A stretch of 7,801 bases of DNA from Phycisphaerae bacterium (lineage in GTDB: Bacteria > Planctomycetota > Phycisphaerae > UBA1845 > Fen-1342), in contig JALHOX010000122.1 of assembly GCA_022842805.1 (NCBI GenBank), positions 1-7,801 on the forward strand, in the 5' to 3' direction. Below the pieces are notes generated by a model. It was not told where the DNA came from. It ran no database searches and saw nothing but the letters and a program-made list of their open reading frames with translations. The number at the start of each line of letters is the position of its first letter. The first letter of the stretch is position 1. Below, in pieces: positions 1 through 5,525 of this stretch. Both the position numbers and the translations under genes were made by a program.

Positions 1-822
1 GTGCCCATGCAGCAATTCGAAATTGGCATCCTCGGCGCCGGCAACGCGGCGGAGGGGATCGTCGCGGCGTTGCTGCGCAACAGCACGTTGCTCGACGACC
101 GCATCATCGTTTCCAATCGCAATCCCGACCGCCGCCAGGTCTTCACGCAGCGCTTCGGCATCGCGGTGACCGACGACAACTGCCACCTCGTCCGCAACAG
201 CTACATCCTGCTGGTGGCGGTGAAGCCGCAGAACCACCGCGAGCTGTTCAAGGAGATCGGCAATCTGGTGCGAGAAGATCATCTGATCGTCTCGATCATG
301 GCCGGCGTCAGCACGCGTTCGATCGAGAGCCTGATGCCGCACATCCGCGCCCGCGTTGTGCGTGTCATGCCCAATCTGCCGATGCACGTCGGCTGCGGCA
401 TGGCGGGCGTTTTCCCCGGGCAATATGCCAGCGACGCCGACCTGCTGCGGGCGCAGCGCATCTTTGATGCCGGCGGCAAGACGGTCCACATCGACGACGA
501 AGCGCTGATGGACGCCGTTACGGCCGTCTCGGGCTCGGGGCCGGCGTATTACTACTTTTTCACCGAGGCGATCGTCGAGGCGGGCAAACGGGCCGGATTG
601 ACGCCGCGGTATGCACAGTTGCTGGCGAAGCAGGCTTGCCTTGGCGCGGCGCGGATGATGATCGAGTCCAACGAGTCGCCGGACGTGTTGCGCGACAAGG
701 TCACCTCTCCCAACGGCACGACCGCCGCGGCGCTGAAGAAGATGCAGGAGTCGAAAGTATTCGACGACATCGTCGAAGCGGTGCTGGCGGCCTTTCAGCG
801 CGGTCGCGAACTGGGGCAATAG
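1..822 (+). CDS. proC: Pyrroline-5-carboxylate reductase
   Basis: This enzyme catalyses the last step of proline synthesis, the NAD(P)H-dependent reduction of 1-pyrroline-5-carboxylate to L-proline in the cytoplasm. The protein of up to 273 residues has an N-terminal Rossmann fold with the dinucleotide-binding loop GAGNAAEG at residues 12-19 (the family usually reads GxGNMA). The conserved strand AVKPQ follows at about 73-77, then RVMPNLP at 121-127. The C-terminal dimerisation and catalytic domain carries the hallmark SGSGPAY at 177-183 and VTSPNGTT at 234-241. Length is normal and the 3' end is intact, with a TAG stop. The start is uncertain because the gene begins exactly at the window edge: GTG at 1 and ATG at 7 are both in frame, and an upstream start cannot be excluded. 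It converges on coaB with a 2-bp gap. Function is very secure. Confidence 0.95.
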   Translation: MPMQQFEIGILGAGNAAEGIVAALLRNSTLLDDRIIVSNRNPDRRQVFTQRFGIAVTDDNCHLVRNSYILLVAVKPQNHRELFKEIGNLVREDHLIVSIMAGVSTRSIESLMPHIRARVVRVMPNLPMHVGCGMAGVFPGQYASDADLLRAQRIFDAGGKTVHIDDEALMDAVTAVSGSGPAYYYFFTEAIVEAGKRAGLTPRYAQLLAKQACLGAARMMIESNESPDVLRDKVTSPNGTTAAALKKMQESKVFDDIVEAVLAAFQRGRELGQ

Positions 823-824
823 GG

Positions 825-1517
825 TCAGACGCTGTCCGGTCGCGGCCGCATCTTCATCGCTGTGCAGCGCTCGGCCAGTTCCACGATGTGGATGGCCGTC
901 AGCGCCTTGTCGCTCTCCGGAAGCGAGCGCCAGGCGCCGTTACGCTCAAGAATCTCGACGCTGCTGCTGGCGGCGGCGATGGCACTGGGGGCGTTGAGGA
1001 CGATTGCGTCGAGGTTTTTGGATTGGAGCTTGCGCTCCGCGGCGGCGCGCGGGTCGCGATCTTCGAGGGCGAAGCCGATCAGGGCCTGATCCGGTCGCGC
1101 CTCGCGCCCCAAGCGGGCCAAGATGTCGGCGGTGGGGGCCAGTTCCAGCGTCAGGGGCGTGGCGGTCTTCTTGTGCTTATGGTCGAGCCGCGCGGCGGGG
1201 CGATAGTCGGCCACAGCGGCGGCCATGATCAGCGCGTCGTGCTGCGGCCATGCGTCGACGCACGCCGTCAGCATTTCCGCGGCGGAGACGACGCTCACCG
1301 TGTTCAACTCTGGCGGCACGGCGACTTGCAGAGGGCCGTGGATGAGCGTGACGCGATGGCCGCGCTGTTGGGCTGCGACGGCGATCGCGACCCCCATCCG
1401 GCCCGAGGAGTCGTTGGACAGATAACGGACGGTGTCGATGTATTCGCGGGTCGGGCCGGCGGTGATGAGGATTCGCATCGGCGGCTTGGATGCAGCAGCC
1501 GGCGGGCGGTCGCTCAT
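825..1517 (-). CDS. coaB: Phosphopantothenate-cysteine ligase (CoaB, stand-alone)
   Basis: CoaB joins 4'-phosphopantothenate to cysteine using a nucleoside triphosphate (CTP in most bacteria), the second step from pantothenate to coenzyme A. The 230-residue protein covers only the ligase half of the usual bifunctional CoaBC. Visible family blocks are ITAGPTREYIDTVRYLSNDSSGRMG (residues 18-42, quoted here only as the nucleotide-binding block), MAAAVADYRP at 98-107 followed by a Lys/His-rich KHKK at 114-117, the GFALE strand at 148-152, and a KNLDAIVLN block at 167-175. The usual segment after that Asn is replaced by a small Ala/Ser-rich stretch. The ATG at 1517 overlaps the coaC stop in the arrangement ATGA, which supports this start and translational coupling. 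An alternative ATG at residue 14 would begin directly at the domain. Identity is secure. Confidence 0.93.
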   Translation of the reverse strand: MSDRPPAAASKPPMRILITAGPTREYIDTVRYLSNDSSGRMGVAIAVAAQQRGHRVTLIHGPLQVAVPPELNTVSVVSAAEMLTACVDAWPQHDALIMAAAVADYRPAARLDHKHKKTATPLTLELAPTADILARLGREARPDQALIGFALEDRDPRAAAERKLQSKNLDAIVLNAPSAIAAASSSVEILERNGAWRSLPESDKALTAIHIVELAERCTAMKMRPRPDSV

Positions 1518-2134
1518 GGTGTGCGGTCACCATCGGGGCGCGCTGCGGTTCTGCGGCGCGGTGGGCGGGCCTTTAGGAGTTGGGCGGCGGCGGCGTAGAT
1601 CGCGTCGGGTTCGCTCATACGGCCGCTCCCCACCGTTCGGCAGGCCAGCCAGCCCTCATCGGGGCCGACAAAATGGACCTTTGCCTCGTCGCGCAGAAAT
1701 GCGAGGTTGCGTTGCGTGGCCGGGTGGTTCCACATGCGCGTATTCATGGCGGGGGCCATCAGGATCGGGCAATCGCTGCCGAGCAGCAGCGCGCTGACCA
1801 GTTCGTCGGCGATGCCGTGGGCCAGCTTGCCGAGGATGTTTGCGGTGGCGGGGGCGACGATGAGCAGGTCGGCCCGCTCGGTGAGCGTGAGATGGTGAAT
1901 ATCGGCGTTGCCGGTCGTCTCCCACGCATCGGTGAAGACGGCGCGGCCCGTAAGCGCGCGAAATGTGACCGGACCGACGAAGCGCTGGGCGTTGGCGGTC
2001 ATGCAGACCGTCACACCGCAGCCGCTTTGGACCAGCGCCGAAGCGAGAGCGGCGGCCTTATAGGCGGCGATCCCGCCGCAGACCGCGAGCACGACTTCGT
2101 AATCGGTCAGTGATTCAGTGCTGGGGCGCGTCAA
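1514..2134 (-). CDS. coaC: Phosphopantothenoylcysteine decarboxylase (CoaC, stand-alone flavoprotein)
   Basis: CoaC is an FMN-dependent enzyme that decarboxylates 4'-phosphopantothenoylcysteine to 4'-phosphopantetheine in CoA synthesis. The 206-residue protein begins with the flavoprotein motif CGGIAAYKA (residues 19-27). His81, in the block IHHLTLTERAD, aligns with the catalytic histidine of the HFCD family. It is followed by VAPATANILGK at 93-103, the PAMN motif at 128-131, and the substrate-clamp cysteine Cys165 in LACRTVGSGRM. The protein stops about 20 residues after the domain in a basic, Pro/Arg-rich tail. The ligase domain normally fused there is instead a separate gene overlapping by four bases. 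The start is a TTG at 2134 with no clear Shine-Dalgarno sequence. It lies 32 bp downstream of rpoZ and is probably in the same transcript. Function is secure; the start is moderately sure. Confidence 0.92.
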   Translation of the reverse strand: MTRPSTESLTDYEVVLAVCGGIAAYKAAALASALVQSGCGVTVCMTANAQRFVGPVTFRALTGRAVFTDAWETTGNADIHHLTLTERADLLIVAPATANILGKLAHGIADELVSALLLGSDCPILMAPAMNTRMWNHPATQRNLAFLRDEAKVHFVGPDEGWLACRTVGSGRMSEPDAIYAAAAQLLKARPPRRRTAARPDGDRTP

Positions 2135-2166
2135 GGCAGGGTCTCATCGCGCCGCGGCGGGCGAGG

Positions 2167-2394
2167 TCAGCGTCTCTGTCCCGGCCGGACGATGTTGCTG
2201 GCGTCGTAGTCGATCTTCAGCTTGTCGGCCATGATTTCGGCGATGGCGATTTCGATGGGCGACTTGCCGGCGGGGTCGACCAGCGGGCGGGCACCCTGCA
2301 TCAACTCAAGCCAGCGTTTCTGCACCAGGGCGCAGAGCTTAAAGCGGCCGCCGACCTTGTTCATGATCTCGTCGCTCTTAAGAGCTTCAATCAT
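2167..2394 (-). CDS. rpoZ: DNA-directed RNA polymerase omega subunit
   Basis: Omega is the small non-catalytic RNA polymerase subunit that chaperones beta-prime during assembly. The 75-residue product shows the family pattern: a Lys-Val-Gly-Gly-Arg-Phe block at residues 13-18 (equivalent to the usual NRFELV region), then LCALVQKRWLELMQGARPLVD, which matches the helix and loop leading to PLVD, and a second helix SPIEIAIAEIMADKL. It is too short to rest on motifs alone, but its place between gmk and coaC is the classic position of rpoZ (gmk-rpoZ-coaBC), which makes the call firm. A GGGAG at 2406-2410 lies 11 nt upstream of the ATG, a rather long spacing. The 70-bp gap after gmk shows no strong promoter, so it is probably cotranscribed with gmk. 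Confidence 0.87.
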   Translation of the reverse strand: MIEALKSDEIMNKVGGRFKLCALVQKRWLELMQGARPLVDPAGKSPIEIAIAEIMADKLKIDYDASNIVRPGQRR

Positions 2395-2464
2395 CGCGGG
2401 TTCGTCTCCCAGACCCGGTCCCCTCGGGCCTGCGTGGTTGCATGTTCCGGGTTTCGCGTGCGTC

Positions 2465-3031
2465 CTACGCCGGCTTGGCGTTGAGGATCGAGAGGATGCT
2501 CGCGACCGAATTCCCGATTGTATCGTTGGTAATGAAGTGTTGGTAGCAGCCGGAGTTGCGCGCGAAGGCGATTTCGCCGTCGGCCTTCTGAAGGCGGCGG
2601 GCCTGCAGTGCCTCGGATTCGGTCTGGCGGCCTTCGAGACGCGCCTTCAGGGTCTCCATCGTCGGCGGTAAGATGAAGATGCGAATAGACTTAGGCATCC
2701 GCGTCGCAATCTGAGCCGCGCCCTGCACGTCGATTTCGAGAATAATCGTGCGACCGGCGGCGATGGCGGCTTCCACCGGCTTGCGGGGCGTGCCATACCA
2801 CTCGTTCAGGTACTCGGCGGTTTCCAGAAACTCATCGTTGCGGGCCATTTCGTCGAAGCGCTGGCGGCTGATGAAGTGGTAATCCTGGCCGTCCACCTCG
2901 TGGCCGCGGAGCTTCCGCGTGGTGCAGGAGACCGACCATTCGGAATTGGGGATGAGTCGGAGAAGCTCCTCGCAGATCGAGGTCTTTCCGGCGCCGGAGG
3001 GGCCGCTGATAACCAAGAGAGTGCCGGGCAT
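2465..3031 (-). CDS. gmk: Guanylate kinase
   Basis: Guanylate kinase transfers phosphate from ATP to GMP or dGMP to give GDP or dGDP, in purine nucleotide synthesis and salvage. The 188-residue protein is full length. The P-loop GPSGAGKT is at residues 10-17. The GMP-binding region includes SCTTRK at 35-40 and DGQDYHF at 47-53, and FLETAEYLNEWYGT at 68-81 matches the family's FLExA...YGT block. The nucleotide-binding core EIDVQGA is at 99-105. The lid region FILPPTMETL...RLEGRQTESE is at 119-140, where the usual RGTDSE reads RQTESE. The C-terminal FITND strand at 166-170 is also present. The ATG at 3031 places the first beta-strand at residue 4, as expected. A well-formed sigma70-like promoter ends almost at this ATG, so the mRNA is predicted to be nearly leaderless. 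Confidence 0.96.
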   Translation of the reverse strand: MPGTLLVISGPSGAGKTSICEELLRLIPNSEWSVSCTTRKLRGHEVDGQDYHFISRQRFDEMARNDEFLETAEYLNEWYGTPRKPVEAAIAAGRTIILEIDVQGAAQIATRMPKSIRIFILPPTMETLKARLEGRQTESEALQARRLQKADGEIAFARNSGCYQHFITNDTIGNSVASILSILNAKPA

Positions 3032-3039
3032 CCCGCGTT

Positions 3040-3068
3040 GTTATCCCGGCGGAGGGGTGTTCTTTCAA
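3040..3068 (-). promoter_or_regulatory. Predicted sigma70-type promoter of gmk
   Basis: On the minus strand a -35 box TTGAAA (3068-3063, 5 of 6 consensus bases) is separated by exactly 17 bp from a -10 box GATAAC (3045-3040, 4 of 6). Standard spacing puts the transcription start near 3033, about two bases before the gmk ATG at 3031. If correct, gmk-rpoZ-coaC-coaB can be transcribed independently of atpC from a leaderless or almost leaderless mRNA. This is read by eye only, without experimental support. Confidence 0.5.
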
Positions 3069-3100
3069 GGGGAGAGACGGTATTCCGCGGAGAGTCGGAC

Positions 3101-3119
3101 CCGGCGGTGGGGACGCCGG
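3101..3119 (-). terminator. GC hairpin immediately after the atpC stop codon
   Basis: A perfect 6-bp inverted repeat (CCGGCG at 3101-3106, CGCCGG at 3114-3119) with a 7-nt loop starts right after the atpC TAG stop (3122-3120). No T-tract follows on the minus strand, so it is at best a weak or factor-assisted terminator or an mRNA 3'-end stabiliser. It lies between atpC and the predicted gmk promoter, a logical place for transcript separation. It could be a chance hairpin in GC-rich DNA. Confidence 0.3.
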
Positions 3120-3521
3120 CTACTGACCGCGGACGGCCCGGAAGGCGCTCAGGCGGCGACGGGCGCGTTCGAGCGCGGGACGGTCGACCGGGGCATTGCG
3201 CTCAAGGGTCGCAACCGCTGCTTCCTCGGCCTTCACGATGGCGTCGCTGACTTCTTCGGCGGCGACAGCGCGATTCGTCAGGACCGAGACCTTGTTGCCC
3301 GCGACCTGGGCGAAGCCGCCGTCGATGACCACCCGCTTGGTGCGGCCGTCGGCGTTGTAGCGGACCTGTCCGACGCCCAGCTCGCACATCAGGGGGGCGC
3401 GGTCGCGAAGGACGCCCAGCTCGCCGTCGTGGGCGGGCAGGATCACCGAGTCGGTGGTCAGGTTCAGGAGCTCGCGCTCGGGGGTGATGACGACGAGATT
3501 GAGGTCTTTTGCGGCTGCCAT
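3120..3521 (-). CDS. atpC: F-type ATP synthase epsilon subunit
   Basis: AtpC is the epsilon subunit of the F1 central stalk, which couples gamma rotation to catalysis and can inhibit ATP hydrolysis. The 133-residue protein has the expected two parts. The N-terminal beta-sandwich spans about residues 5-85 and includes NLVVITPERELL, LPAHDGELGVLRDRAPL (28-44), a Val-Ile-Asp-Gly-Gly-Phe block at 65-70 and VSVLTNRAV. The C-terminal alpha-helical hairpin is rich in Ala, Glu and Arg (about 87-129). The frame stays open far upstream, but ATG 3521 is chosen because family similarity starts at residue 5 and the upstream extension is Arg/His-rich nonsense opposite another gene. No Shine-Dalgarno sequence is visible. 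The upstream neighbour is a divergent DUF1579 gene, so atpC is separated from the other ATP synthase genes in this window. Confidence 0.94.
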   Translation of the reverse strand: MAAAKDLNLVVITPERELLNLTTDSVILPAHDGELGVLRDRAPLMCELGVGQVRYNADGRTKRVVIDGGFAQVAGNKVSVLTNRAVAAEEVSDAIVKAEEAAVATLERNAPVDRPALERARRRLSAFRAVRGQ

Positions 3522-3531
3522 AGTTTGGAGA

Positions 3532-3560
3532 AAGATAGTGTCGGCGACGGGGAATGCCAA
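3532..3560 (-). promoter_or_regulatory. Predicted sigma70-type promoter of atpC
   Basis: On the minus strand a -35 box TTGGCA (3560-3555, 5 of 6 consensus bases) and a -10 box TATCTT (3537-3532, 4 of 6) are separated by exactly 17 bp. The expected transcription start is near 3525, about four bases before the atpC ATG at 3521. That leaves no room for a Shine-Dalgarno sequence, and none is present. This is a by-eye prediction. Confidence 0.5.
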
Positions 3561-3716
3561 GCGGGTGGGTCGGCGAACCGGGGACGGAGGTCCTACAAGT
3601 ATCGGTTGGGTCCGATTAGGCTGCGCGACAAGGCGGGCGAGTCTCGCCGCGAGGCTCCACTGTCGTCCGGGCGTGACGACGATCGCGGAAGCTCGAAACA
3701 TCCCGCCTTTTCGAAC

Positions 3717-3723
3717 GGAGTGA
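3717..3723 (+). promoter_or_regulatory. Ribosome binding site of the DUF1579 gene
   Basis: GGAGTGA lies 5 nt (8 nt from the GGAG core) upstream of ATG 3729. The reading frame is open for a long way upstream, so this Shine-Dalgarno sequence, together with the signal peptide that begins at the same ATG, decides the start. Confidence 0.7.
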
Positions 3724-3728
3724 AAACG

Positions 3729-4409
3729 ATGAAAGCACTGAAAAGGATCGCGACCCTGTTTGCCTGTAGCGCGATGTTCCTGGCGCCGCAGACCCTGGCC
3801 GACGACAAGAAGCCGGCGGCCGCCGCGACCGACGCCGCGAAGGCTGCCGCGGCGCACGCGATGCCGGATGAAAAGGCGATGGCCGAGGCGATGGAGAAGA
3901 TGGGCAAGCTCGGGCCGAATCACGAGTTGCTCAAGGGCATGATCGGGGACTGGGATTACACCATGAGCTGGTGGATGGACCCCAGCCAGCCTGCGCAGAC
4001 TTCGAAGGGCATGGCCAAGCATGTTTCGATGATGGAGGGGCGCTACGTTCACTCGGATCATCAGGGGACGATGGCGATGCCTGATCCCGCCAATCCGGGC
4101 AAGTCGGTTGAAAAGCCCTTCCACGGCGCGGGCGTGACGGGCTATGACAACATGAAGCAGAAGTTCGTCAGCGTCTGGATGGACAACATGAGCACGGGCT
4201 TGTTCATGACCGAAGGCACCTACGACGCGGCGGCGAAGACCTTCACCTATCACGGGGACATGGATGACCCGATGATGTCGGGCAGCAAGGTGCACGTGCG
4301 TTACACCATCAAGATGACCGACAATGATCACCACGACTTCACCTGGTACGAGACCCGCGGCGGTCAGGAGATGAAGACGATGGAAATCAAGTATGCCCGC
4401 AAGAAGTAA
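3729..4409 (+). CDS. Secreted DUF1579 family protein, methionine-rich
   Basis: The function is unknown; the DUF1579 family (PF07617) has no established activity. The 226-residue protein begins with a typical signal peptide: basic MKALKR, a hydrophobic core at about 7-19, and a likely signal peptidase I cleavage after Thr-Leu-Ala at 22-24. A short Lys/Ala-rich linker (about 25-47) follows, with no globular look. The DUF1579 domain then fills about 54-222, with the family blocks GPNHELLKGMIGDWDYTMSW, GAGVTGYDNMKQKF and VWMDNMSTGLFMTEGTYD. The mature part contains about 22 methionines and several histidines but no cysteine. It is probably periplasmic or exported. The gene is transcribed divergently from atpC, has a good Shine-Dalgarno sequence and is followed by a GC-rich hairpin, so it is probably monocistronic. 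Family assignment is by pattern recognition. Confidence 0.85.
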   Translation: MKALKRIATLFACSAMFLAPQTLADDKKPAAAATDAAKAAAAHAMPDEKAMAEAMEKMGKLGPNHELLKGMIGDWDYTMSWWMDPSQPAQTSKGMAKHVSMMEGRYVHSDHQGTMAMPDPANPGKSVEKPFHGAGVTGYDNMKQKFVSVWMDNMSTGLFMTEGTYDAAAKTFTYHGDMDDPMMSGSKVHVRYTIKMTDNDHHDFTWYETRGGQEMKTMEIKYARKK

Positions 4410-4444
4410 TCGCGCATTCGTTCCGCTGAACTGATTCGCGCGTT

Positions 4445-4485
4445 GCGGGCGGCGCCGACCGCCGCCCCGCGGCGCGGGTTGTTTT
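4445..4485 (+). terminator. GC-rich hairpin with T-rich tail after the DUF1579 gene
   Basis: GGGCGGC (4447-4453) pairs perfectly with GCCGCCC (4461-4467) around a 7-nt loop, and the stem extends by two pairs across a bulged C. An overlapping smaller stem, CCCGC/GCGGG (4466-4470 and 4474-4478), is followed directly by TTGTTTT. Either structure could end the DUF1579 transcript, 35-70 bases after its stop. The T-tract is short and interrupted, so confidence is modest. Confidence 0.4.
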
Positions 4486-4494
4486 GGGGGTGTC

Positions 4495-4537
4495 TGTTTC
4501 CGCCGACTCGCTCGTTATCATCGTTGTTTCCGCCGAC
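4495..4537 (+). repeat. 13-bp direct repeat in the leader of the DHH phosphoesterase gene
   Basis: TGTTTCCGCCGAC occurs at 4495-4507 and again, identically, at 4525-4537, a 30-bp period or about three helical turns. A possible -10 box TATCAT (4516-4521) lies between the copies, without a good -35 box. The pair could be an operator. In the frame of the downstream gene it would encode Leu-Phe-Pro-Pro-Thr twice if translation began further upstream, which I consider unlikely. Confidence 0.55.
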
Positions 4538-4560
4538 GGCGCTCCGCGCCCGCGCGGTAC

Positions 4561-4566
4561 GAGGAG
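4561..4566 (+). promoter_or_regulatory. Ribosome binding site that selects a TTG start
   Basis: GAGGAG lies 5 nt before TTG 4572. The in-frame alternatives are ATG 4590, with no comparable site at proper spacing, and GTT-containing sequence far upstream with no Shine-Dalgarno sequence. The strong site favours TTG 4572 as the start of the DHH phosphoesterase. Confidence 0.65.
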
Positions 4567-4571
4567 TTCCA

Positions 4572-5522
4572 TTGAGCACGCCGGATCGGATGTTGATTGA
4601 GCGTCTCCGCACTGCGCGCGTCGTCGCCTGTCTGGGGCACGAGACGCCGGACGCCGACTGCCTCGGCTCTGCCGGCGGATTGGCGCTCGGGCTGCGGGCG
4701 ATGGGCAAAGAGGCGCGGCTTCTGATGCCCGGTGGTGTGGCCCGAAAGCTCGATTTTCTGTTGGGGATCGGCGATCTGCGGCGCGAGACCGAGGCCGCCG
4801 CGCTGGCCGGCTGCGACCTCGCCGCAATCTGCGACACGGCCAAGGAAAAGCGCGTCAACGGGCCGGGCGGCTACGCGGCGCTGCAACATCTGCCGATCGT
4901 CAATATCGACCATCACGCCACCAACAGCGGCTACGGCACGCAGGCGTGGATCGACGCCACGCGGAGCAGCGCCTCGGAAATGGTGTTCGAGGTTCTGCAG
5001 GCGCTCGACGCGCCGATCGATGCGCGGCTGGCAACGCTGATTTACGCCGGCATCTTTTCGGATACGCAGGGCTTTTCGCTCAGCAACACGACGCCGCGGA
5101 GTCTGGAAGTGGCGGCGGAGCTGGCGCGACGCGGGGCGCGGGTGTCGGAGGTTTGCGAGCGGCTGGATCGCAGCGTGAGCTGCGACGAGTTCGCGCTGCT
5201 GCGCGTCATTTATGCCAACACCCAGCTCAGCGAGGACGGCGCGCTGGCCTGGAGCAGCGCCAGCTACGCAGAGATCACCGGGGCCGGCTGCAACGCGGAC
5301 ACGATCGACGATCAGGTTGAAGTTCCGCGCAGCATCGAGGGCATTCGCGTCGCGGTGCGGATGAACTTTCGCGGCGAAGGGGGGCTTTCGATTTTGGCGC
5401 TGGCCGAGCAATTCGGCGGCGGCGGTCATCACGCGGCGGCCGGCGCACGGCAGCGCGGCGAGCTGCGCGAGATTGTGACGCGGGTGTTGGGGGCGGCGCG
5501 CGAGTTTTTGCGGACGCGCTGA
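4572..5522 (+). CDS. DHH/DHHA1 phosphoesterase, NrnA-like (nanoRNase / pAp phosphatase)
   Basis: Proteins of this family are metal-dependent (usually Mn2+) phosphoesterases. NrnA members degrade 2-5 nt RNAs, dephosphorylate 3'-phosphoadenosine 5'-phosphate, and sometimes hydrolyse linear or cyclic dinucleotides. The 316-residue protein has all DHH motifs: HETPDADCLGS at residues 23-33 (metal ligands His23, Asp27, Asp29), Asp88 in ICDTAK, the name-giving DHH at 113-115 in NIDHHATN, and Asp164 in YAGIFSDTQGF. The C-terminal DHHA1 substrate-binding domain ends in GGGGHHAAAG (282-291), where the residue after the first His is His rather than the more usual Pro or Lys. TTG 4572 is chosen for its Shine-Dalgarno sequence. 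The gene stands alone between a DUF1579 gene and a convergent acyltransferase gene. Which substrate it prefers cannot be read from sequence, so no symbol is given. Confidence 0.9.
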   Translation: MSTPDRMLIERLRTARVVACLGHETPDADCLGSAGGLALGLRAMGKEARLLMPGGVARKLDFLLGIGDLRRETEAAALAGCDLAAICDTAKEKRVNGPGGYAALQHLPIVNIDHHATNSGYGTQAWIDATRSSASEMVFEVLQALDAPIDARLATLIYAGIFSDTQGFSLSNTTPRSLEVAAELARRGARVSEVCERLDRSVSCDEFALLRVIYANTQLSEDGALAWSSASYAEITGAGCNADTIDDQVEVPRSIEGIRVAVRMNFRGEGGLSILALAEQFGGGGHHAAAGARQRGELREIVTRVLGAAREFLRTR

Positions 5523-5525
5523 ATA

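Noticed and set aside
842..849. GCGGCCGC palindrome inside the 3' end of coaB
   Set aside because: An 8-bp GC palindrome is expected in GC-rich coding sequence and has no supporting context.
636..1598. Open plus-strand frame of 320 codons across the proC end and coaB
   Set aside because: It lies opposite or out of frame with two well-recognised genes, is Arg/Gly-rich and low in complexity, and resembles no protein. It is a GC-rich shadow frame.
2919..3728. Long 5' extension of the DUF1579 frame over gmk and atpC
   Set aside because: It runs antisense to gmk and atpC. The signal peptide and Shine-Dalgarno sequence place the start at 3729.
3729..3767. Possible lipobox (Leu-Phe-Ala-Cys) in the DUF1579 signal sequence
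   Set aside because: Phe at -2 is atypical and the hydrophobic stretch before Cys13 is only about six residues. A normal signal peptidase I site after Ala24 fits better.
3522..4334. Long 5' extension of the atpC frame over the DUF1579 gene
   Set aside because: The extension is His/Arg-rich and antisense to a clear secreted protein. AtpC similarity begins at ATG 3521, where a promoter also ends.
4443..4571. Upstream start of the DHH phosphoesterase giving 359 residues
   Set aside because: The extra residues are Arg/Pro-rich, match nothing in the family and overlap the terminator-like hairpin. TTG 4572 has a strong ribosome binding site.
4518..5432. Open minus-strand frame of 304 codons opposite the DHH phosphoesterase gene
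   Set aside because: The plus strand encodes all DHH and DHHA1 motifs. The antisense product is Arg/Ala/His-rich without any recognisable domain.
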